The position numbers and the translations under genes were made by a program. Below the pieces are notes generated by a model that did not search any database, had not been told where the DNA came from, and saw nothing but the letters and a program-made list of their open reading frames with translations. From positions 6,127,501-6,191,500 of the forward strand of contig CM061102.1 of the NCBI GenBank assembly GCA_030770545.1: 64,000 nucleotides of DNA, in the 5' to 3' direction. This document shows, piece by piece, positions 1 to 64,000 of this stretch; position 1 is the first letter of the stretch; each line of letters starts with the position of its first letter. This DNA is from Macropodus opercularis. Taxonomy: Eukaryota; Chordata; Actinopteri; Anabantiformes; Osphronemidae.

Positions 1-57184
<57,184 letters not shown>

Positions 57185-57329
57185 TTTGTTTCGGTTATAA
57201 ACTGATGAGAGACATCGAGCAGGTTTAATTAAGACCCACGGGGCAAAAGCAACATCGAAGGGTTAAAAAGATTTATCACACACAGAGACATTAAAAAAAA
57301 TTCAATGCCGGTTAAATATCCATGTCTGC
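57185..57329 (-). promoter_or_regulatory. gria4: Probable gria4 5' UTR adjoining the start codon
   Basis: This is the AT-richer sequence between the start codon and the CpG-rich block. The context just before ATG on the minus strand is CGAAACAAAATGA, with A at -3, which is a favourable vertebrate initiation context. No splice acceptor is obvious, so I treat it as contiguous with exon 1. Confidence 0.4.
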
Positions 57330-57690
57330 TTTGGATGGGTTGGTTTTTTTTCTTGGATGTCCCCCCGCAGTGCCACTCGCTTGTACCGTCAAACTGCGTC
57401 CGTCCCTCGCTGGAGATTTTGCGCACAACACCACCAAAGACGAGGAGGAGGAGGGGGGGGGGGCATCAACCAGCGGCGGCCAGTGCGTCTGGATGCGGCT
57501 CAACTCACATCACAGCAAGAACACACATGCGCCTTTTACCCGACCGGGGCAGGCAGGAGGGGCTCAGTCAGTCAGTCCGCTCAGCACCGAGCGGCGGAAA
57601 AAAGTCCCTGCACGTCATGCAACGCCAAAACTTCCACAGACTCCACGACAGAGATCGGAAAAGAGACCCAGGGAACGTTTTCCGATCAGA
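57330..57690 (-). promoter_or_regulatory. gria4: CpG-rich putative promoter / 5' UTR region of gria4
   Basis: Directly upstream of exon 1 there are roughly 20 CpG dinucleotides in about 330 bp (CGTCCGTCCCTCGC, GCGGCGGCC, GACCGGGGC, CCGAGCGGCGG). The rest of the window is CpG-poor. A polypurine stretch (GGAGGAGGAGG followed by G10) lies inside it. This pattern fits a CpG-island promoter. The transcription start site cannot be placed. A weak TATA-like stretch (minus strand, about 57700-57717) is present but unconvincing. Low stop-codon density makes all three plus frames look open here; I do not consider them genes. Confidence 0.6.
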
Positions 57691-59068
57691 CACGTGGATT
57701 TTATTGTATAAAATATAAACATAAAGTCCCTTTTCTCATATCAGACAGTATGTTCCCTTAAATAAGAGCAAGTAAAACTCATTTAATCAGCAGTTGTCGT
57801 TTTTTTTTTATCTTTAGCTTTTACTTACTCTTACAGAACTGAAATAGCTTCGAACAAATTTTATTCTTCAGTATTTATAGTTTGCATTATAATGGAAGCG
57901 TGGTTGGATTGTTCACTCGGTTCTGGGTTGGATCCAAAGGTCCACAGCAGAATTGTTATTCGCATATAAAACCGGAGTTTTCAGTGTGACGCGTTCTGGT
58001 GAATCACACATACATTCATCATACGCAAAGAATCAGCAAAGGTTAAATTAAACCACCTGAGGGAGATGAACTATGAGCTGCAGTTCATCTAACGGCCACT
58101 AGATGGGCCGTTCAATAAAACCATCACAACCATGTCTATTATTTGGAGATTAATAAAATCCTGTAACAGGTCGCTTACCACTGTTGTTACTCCATCTATA
58201 AATAAATGCATTATAGCAATAGCTTTTGTTAATATCAGAAAATATACTATACTATATACTATAATTCAGTTTGAACCATTAAGGATCGTAAAAGTTATGT
58301 CTTGTTGTACAACATAATATTGCAATATTACTTCCTTTTGCAGGGTTGTCCAGACAAAACAAGACACACCAAGACTTCATCTTGTGGTGGTTATCTGAGA
58401 AAATAATTGGAGGGTTAATGGTTGGTAAAATAAGCGTTAGCTACATCCTCGATTTCCAAGAGGGAACGTCCATAGTCAGGTTCTTTCATGTCCCCTGTTT
58501 TATCTGTGTTTACAGATACAACGGCCAATAAAGATTTGCTTTATTTACAGTACATACTTTGAGAAACTGCTACTGAGCTAAGTCGTCACTCTGTCAATAC
58601 TTTATCAGAGGGCCATTAATGTTTTTCTAGAGCAGATGTCCCATATATAATAAAAGAAAAAGAACTCTATTGTGGTTATTATTTTATTACACAATGGTTT
58701 TAGCTGAGCTGTATGATTTAAGCTTTGTTATAAGGAAGAGAAGCAGGGAAGAAAGGTCTTTCACTGTAAGATCTGCAAATCTGACTCACAGTCTAATATA
58801 TTTTCACAAATCAGATTTTATTCTGTTTGAATACAAAGCCCATTAAATCGTCTTTCAAGACAAATTGGTGAAAAGTATCAATCTGATGGTCCTATTTAAC
58901 AAACAACCAATTATTAAAATCAGAAAATATAATTTAGTTTCTAAAATAAAATACCTGCCACTGAAGATCCCTTAATTTCAGCAAGGTAATAATAACATGA
59001 ATATTGCATAAGCATTTTGGTTAACAATTATTGGCTGAAAATCACCGGAAGAGTCTTCGCTTTAAAGT

Positions 59069-59089
59069 TGAGCTGTCCATGGTGCTGAA
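59069..59089 (-). promoter_or_regulatory. RE1/NRSE-like REST binding motif
   Basis: The minus strand reads TTCAGCACCATGGACAG followed by CTCA. The first 17 positions fit the RE1 consensus (TTYAGMACCNNGGASAG) perfectly, and only two of the last four positions deviate (consensus NGCC). It lies about 1.9 kb upstream of the gria4 start codon. REST silences neuronal genes outside neurons, and GluA2 is a known target, so a role at gria4 is plausible. That role is inferred from motif and position. Confidence 0.7.
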
Positions 59090-59641
59090 AGGACTGACGA
59101 TAAACACGGTAAAGTCTGACGGAAATTCTGTACTTCAGCAATTATGGACATTCAGCTTTTATGTGAGGAATTAGATCCAGTTTTGTTGTCATTATTATAC
59201 ATTCATACAAGGTAACGTCGCTGAGTATTCAAGCTCATTTATAGCTACAGTAAGAATTGTGTAAAAGTAAAAGTTATTTTTTTCCTAAGTGAAGGCACAA
59301 CTTTAGACACAAAAAATCACATGCAAGACACAGTGGAGTCATTAAGTCCAGTGGTAGTGTTTCATGCAGCACGTCGACAGATAGATAATGACATTTATAA
59401 GGGAATAAAAACATGCACTGTGGAAACAGTAGCTTCTGGGAAGCCTGTATGTCCACAGAAGTGGTGCAACTGCCTACCACACTGATATTTTATCTTACCA
59501 AGACGATAAATTCTGTTTTGCCATGTTACTGTCCTTGGCAGAAACAAAACAAATGGAAATTACGTTTCTGTACCTCTTTGAGCTTCCTGCAAGTCTCTGC
59601 AAAACAACAGAGGCTCTCAATCTCTTTTACGCAAAGCAATA

Positions 59642-59912
59642 CCATCCATGCACCCACTATTATCCTAACCACTTTCTCTGTGATGGGTCACAAGGGGGCT
59701 GGAGCCAATCCCAGCTGTCACTGGGCAAAAGGCGTGGCTCACCATGGAAAGGTCAGCAGTCCATCACTGGGCTGACATAAAGAGACAGACAGCTATTCAC
59801 ACTCACAGTTACACGTATGGGCAATTTACAGCCACCAATAAACCTTACTACGCGTTTGGACCATGGGAGGAAACCAAAGAGCTCACACACACACATACAC
59901 ACTCCACTTAGA
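59642..59912 (-). repeat. Degraded teleost dispersed repeat (copy 1)
   Basis: The order of blocks matches a repeat that is extremely common in fish genomes: CATCCATGCACCCACTATTA (in place of the usual CATCCATTATCT...), GGGGGCTGGAGCCAATCCC, CAGCTGTCACTGGGC, AGTCCATCACTGGGCTGACA, AGAGACAGACAGC, ATTCACACTCACA, GGGCAATTTACAGCCACCAA, TTTGGACCATGGGAGGAAAC. It is written in reverse complement relative to the usual presentation. I recognise the family by sequence but will not assign a formal name. Point changes show it is old. Confidence 0.75.
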
Positions 59913-62900
59913 GCACAACGGACAAACAAACAGTTGACAAGCTCAACAAATGTGGTAGACAATGAATAGAAAATGCCTCCAATGGGAAATATGTCATTTT
60001 AAATGCAACTCTTCTCTCAAGTGTAAATGAGGCTGAATGTTTTTCATGTTATATATCGTGTCCAGGCGGTGAAACCGAGGAGACGATGATCAAAAACAAG
60101 GGATATTCATCTTTATAAAATCCAGTCTTCTAAAGATTATGTCCCTGAAACTGAAGTCCTGTTAGACTTGAGGTGTTTCTTTTAGTTGCCAGGTTTCTGT
60201 TTAGCGCAGGGAGATGAAGTTGTTGCCAGAGATTTTTGTGAACATCTGCACTGATTAAAAAGCATAAATAACATTATACATCAACAAAAATACAAGGTTC
60301 CATCATAATATGTGAATCTCTGATGTCGGATGAGGATTTTGATGCTGTACAGTAATGAAGATTTGGCCACAAACTTTGGCAGTAAAAAAAAAAGAGGCAG
60401 TTTTATCCATTTAACCGAAACTTACTGTGCAAAAAGTGTAAACGTGCTACCGTTGATCTCAGGCAGTGTCATACTGTAACACTGATGTTTCCATTTTAAC
60501 TGTGAGGAGCTGTTCACACACTGAGCATCCACAACGGACTGGGTGAGAAAAGGCTCTGATTGACACAGTATGTTAAAACTAGACCTCAGAGGAGCTTGGT
60601 GGCACTGCTGCTAATCTACTTCACACCCTGCTCCCAGTGGATGAGGGTCTGTATCTGACAACCTTATGAATGAGGTGTGTGTGTATGTGATGGATCTCTG
60701 CCATAACTCTGGAGCTGAACAGATGGGAAGCCTGCAGTAGGTTTTTCCTCCCCACATTAGGGGTGACAGAAAGTGTTGTTCAGTCGCTGTTAGGAAATCC
60801 CAGAACCACAGAGTTGTTGCCCACATATGTGTCCTCTTTGTGTGGAGAATTCAGTTTGTAGTTGTTGACATAGGTTTTCTAAGCTTGTTAAAAAAAAGTA
60901 TTAAACAAATGCAGCAACACAGGAGTTTATAATAATTACTTTGTCTAATGTGAGACATCCTTTCCAATAAACCAGCAGCAAACTTTCATTTTATTATAAG
61001 TAAATGCATACGACTCTGAAAGATTTAATTATATACAAGATACTTCATACTCTGGACAGTGTTGGGCAGTCATGCACCACTACTAATCTAATTCTACACG
61101 TACTACAGGAATACTATTACTGTTTCAGTAACTGATAATATAAGGGATTACATTATTAATATCAGTAGCGTTAATGTTAGCCTGTTAACGCCAGCTGGAC
61201 CAGAGGCTCGTACGTGTTGGGAGGTGAGAGTAGCTTTTGTCACTACCCATTCAATAGAACCTAGCAAGTTTGCTCTAGAGAAGTCCACAGAGACAATATA
61301 TACAGTAGCGGCCAGAACTGTTGCATTGTCTTACAATCGTAAGCTGTGCAAGTTTCAGGTGGTAAAAGATTGAAAATGCTACACAAAACACAAAAACATG
61401 TACATGACTAATCTGTCTGTCATTAAAATGTATTCACTCTCCTAGTCCAAGGACAAATTTATTTAATTTAGTCAGAGTTTGACTCTAGGGATGAACTGCA
61501 AAATATATTTTCACATTTCCACTGATTCTTTAAACATACCCACTGCCATCAATTGGACTGGTCCCCATGTTTGTTATTTGTGCGCCTGTCTTAAAACCAT
61601 GGCCCTGAGAAAACATCCAGCTTCCTTATTAAAGTGTTTTCACCTCAAAGTGGTGGAAACGAGAAGCTGTCTCCGTGTTTTGTTTTGTTTTCCATTCTTA
61701 TTTTCTCAGCATGCACTTAACGGCTCTTTGTATCACATTTACTGCTGTCATAATTACATGTCACCTGATTGCACTTATCAATAACAGGCGGCTTCTGGCT
61801 CACTGTTAGGTGTAACTCACCCAATGAGGCAGAATTATAGGCATGATAATAACTGATATTAGCTGACTCACAACTGTCATGTCCCAGAGGATACTTCAGG
61901 GGAAAAAAAAAGGTATATTTTGGTTGGACATGTGATCATAATAGACTTTCATATGCAAGGACTCAGCAGTATGTCTTTCACTGCTCACCAAGGACACCCT
62001 GACAGCACATCTGTCAACAGGACAGCTTTAAAACGTTTAAGCACAGATTCACTTTCAAGGTTTTGCTTCTGACCATTAACTCAAACCGTTATTTTCTGTC
62101 ACTGTTCTTTGTTTTTTTACCCCCAACAACAAATTTTGCTATAACAAGACAGCTGGAAAAGCATTTCTGGTGCAAGAGCGCTTTGTTTATCCCATTGAGG
62201 AATTCCCACAATGCACATCGACTAAGCTGGTAATAAAGGCAAATGAGGAGAACTGTACTTAAGGTGAGGAAAATACAATCTCAAAAAACATGTGGTTTCA
62301 CACAGAGAGGCATCTTTACTCTGTGAAACCTGCAAACAGCTCAAAAGCTAAAGGTAATTCATTAGGCGCTGTTATAAGAGCTCGGCTGTTCCCATCTTCA
62401 TTTGACCTTGGGAGCAGCCGATTAGTGAATTAAAGTCATCTCAGCATATTGACTTAAGCAGGAAAGGAGGTGCAGAGCTTGTACAGCGTGTTTGACTAAA
62501 TATGAGAATGCCCCGTCCTGCAGTCAGGCTTCACATAACACATCATCTGTGCAGATGCACCGTGCTTGTCAAGCAGTGGGTTTCAAAGGGACCATCTAAT
62601 TTCAACCAAGCAGCAAAAACGTCCAGATATCATTACACTCCCTAGGAAAGACGAATAAGCACTTTGTTTTTAATTTTTCACAGGTGGCCCGGTTGACTCA
62701 GGGGAATGTCCTCAGACGTATGCATTAAACCATTTTAATGGAGCCAGTAGAAGCGAACAGTCTCGTGGCAATGGGGTCTGTTCCTCTGCAGTAACAATGT
62801 GTCAGGCACCACCCCTGACTGCTTTGGCTGAATCATATTAGTTTCATTGAGGAATTCGGAGGCACCTGTGGGAGGCAGGGTGAGTAATATCGTAATCCTA

Positions 62901-64000
62901 ACAAACACACGTGGACAATAATTCTCTTATTGATCTGAGCCTTTCAAAAGACTAAAGCTGTATACCCCTGCAGGCCACACAGGAAGCCTGGAAATTAATT
63001 GGTGTTATGAGGGGATTAAATTTAAAGCAGTAGCACAGTGAATTAGGAGCAGCACGGCTATATTAGCTACATGTGTAGGTTTCCTTAATGTCAGGCTGAC
63101 AGGCTCCCTATAGCCACCAGCCATCTTACTGTGCAGGCCAAGTGGAACCCACAGCAGCAGCACTCCCCTTCATACCCCCAGGATGGTGTATACATGTTAT
63201 TTGTGCGTGTGTGTGTGTGCCTGAATGGCTCAAGCTGCAGCACGTGAACGCCTGTGTGCTGCTGTGTGTTATTTGTAATCTCGGCGGCTGCTTCAGGCTG
63301 GATTACTGTGTGTTGTAAGTAGGAAACGGGAGCTGGTGTTTTTATGATGAATACCACTTTCCCGTCTCCGGCGCCCCACAATGTAACATGACATTTGCTG
63401 TGATATTCATTAGTTTCTCACAACACTGTGGCCTGGGTCTGCACCTATCCAAGCACGCCGCTGCTTCAAGTGCCACCAGCAGCAACAAAAGCTGCTGTTA
63501 AACTTTTATTTAACCCCAAACAGTCCAGTAGGACACTGGAGTAATGGACTACTGCGTACAGATCACACTCCACTGACAACTACAGTGACGGTAAATGTCG
63601 CAGGGCGGTTCCATTTGGCTTTGTCATTTCTAAAGTTAAATTATCACTTAATTTCCCATTAGACCCATTAGCTGCACTGTCCCACTGGTGGCACCACCTA
63701 CAGTACCAACTTGCAGTCTATTGGTGGCTAATGATCCTGTAGCGATTAATAAATACATAAAAACTGGTGGTTGCTGTGCTTTCAATTGAATATGCTCCCA
63801 AGCCTGTAGGTTTCCACAGCTCTTCCTTCCTCTTCTTAAATCAGCTTCCTCTTTTGTTCCTACTGGCCTAATTTTTCCAGCTGAACTCAAACGCGTCCCT
63901 GCTGCCTTCATGTGTAAATGACCTGAGGCAATCAAAACTTACAGCTACACTCAAACACAAGCAGATTTTAAACTGAACATGTGCTTTTAAATTATGGCTG

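Larger units (their letters stand above)
57691..64000. other. Upstream flank without recognised gene
   Basis: About 6.3 kb of AT-rich sequence lies upstream of gria4. I found the RE1-like motif at 59069-59089 and an old interspersed repeat at 59642-59912, but no recognisable coding exon, tRNA or second promoter. Short open frames here have no familiar motif, splice context or GC shift and look like chance. Confidence 0.6.

Noticed and set aside
57305..57761. Three overlapping plus-strand open frames of 129-137 codons
   Set aside because: All three frames are open because the CpG-rich promoter region is poor in stop codons. There is no protein-like pattern or known motif.

Overview
This window is a stretch of vertebrate, almost certainly teleost fish, chromosome. 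It is AT-leaning, intron-dominated DNA with (CA)n/(GT)n microsatellites, homopolymer runs and degraded fish-type interspersed repeats. It carries no operons or ribosome-binding sites. One gene explains all the coding signal: an AMPA-type ionotropic glutamate receptor subunit on the minus strand, best identified as gria4 (GluA4). Teleosts usually have gria4a and gria4b; I cannot tell which copy this is.

Layout, in the direction of transcription (right to left). About 6.8 kb of upstream DNA (57185-64000) holds a CpG-rich promoter region next to exon 1, a strong RE1/NRSF (REST) motif about 1.9 kb upstream of the start codon, and one old interspersed repeat. Exon 1 (signal peptide) ends at 57094. 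Exon 2 is at 54482-54640. A 26.6 kb intron 2 follows. Exons 3-9 (27912 down to 17635) finish the amino-terminal domain, with exon 9 reaching the start of the ligand-binding region. Exon 10 (12615-12821) and exon 11 (10127-10500) carry ligand-binding lobe S1, M1 and the pore loop with a Gln codon at the Q/R site. Exon 12 (3003-3201) carries M3 with the SYTANLAAF gate. Exon 13 (2218-2465) carries S2 and ends at the R/G RNA-editing site. The flop exon (280-394) is the last one present. The flip exon, M4 and the cytoplasmic tail lie past the left edge.

Every junction I built is GT-AG and keeps the reading frame: 14 coding exons encode 805 residues without a stop. The GluA4 assignment rests on runs that differ among GluA1-4 as I recall them: [37 protein letters not shown], and the HTEEPE...SDQPPNEF linker.

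The most informative non-coding element is the R/G editing hairpin at the exon 13 donor (about 2167-2219). It keeps a long stem, a 7-nt loop and the A:C mismatch at the edited base, so an ADAR substrate is readable directly in the genomic sequence. Introns otherwise hold transposon debris: a MITE with Tc1-like ends, a LINE-like 3' tail, a Tc1-type transposase fragment, a dispersed fish repeat and a possible solo LTR with a perfect 16-bp hairpin. I saw no second gene, tRNA, rRNA or CRISPR array.
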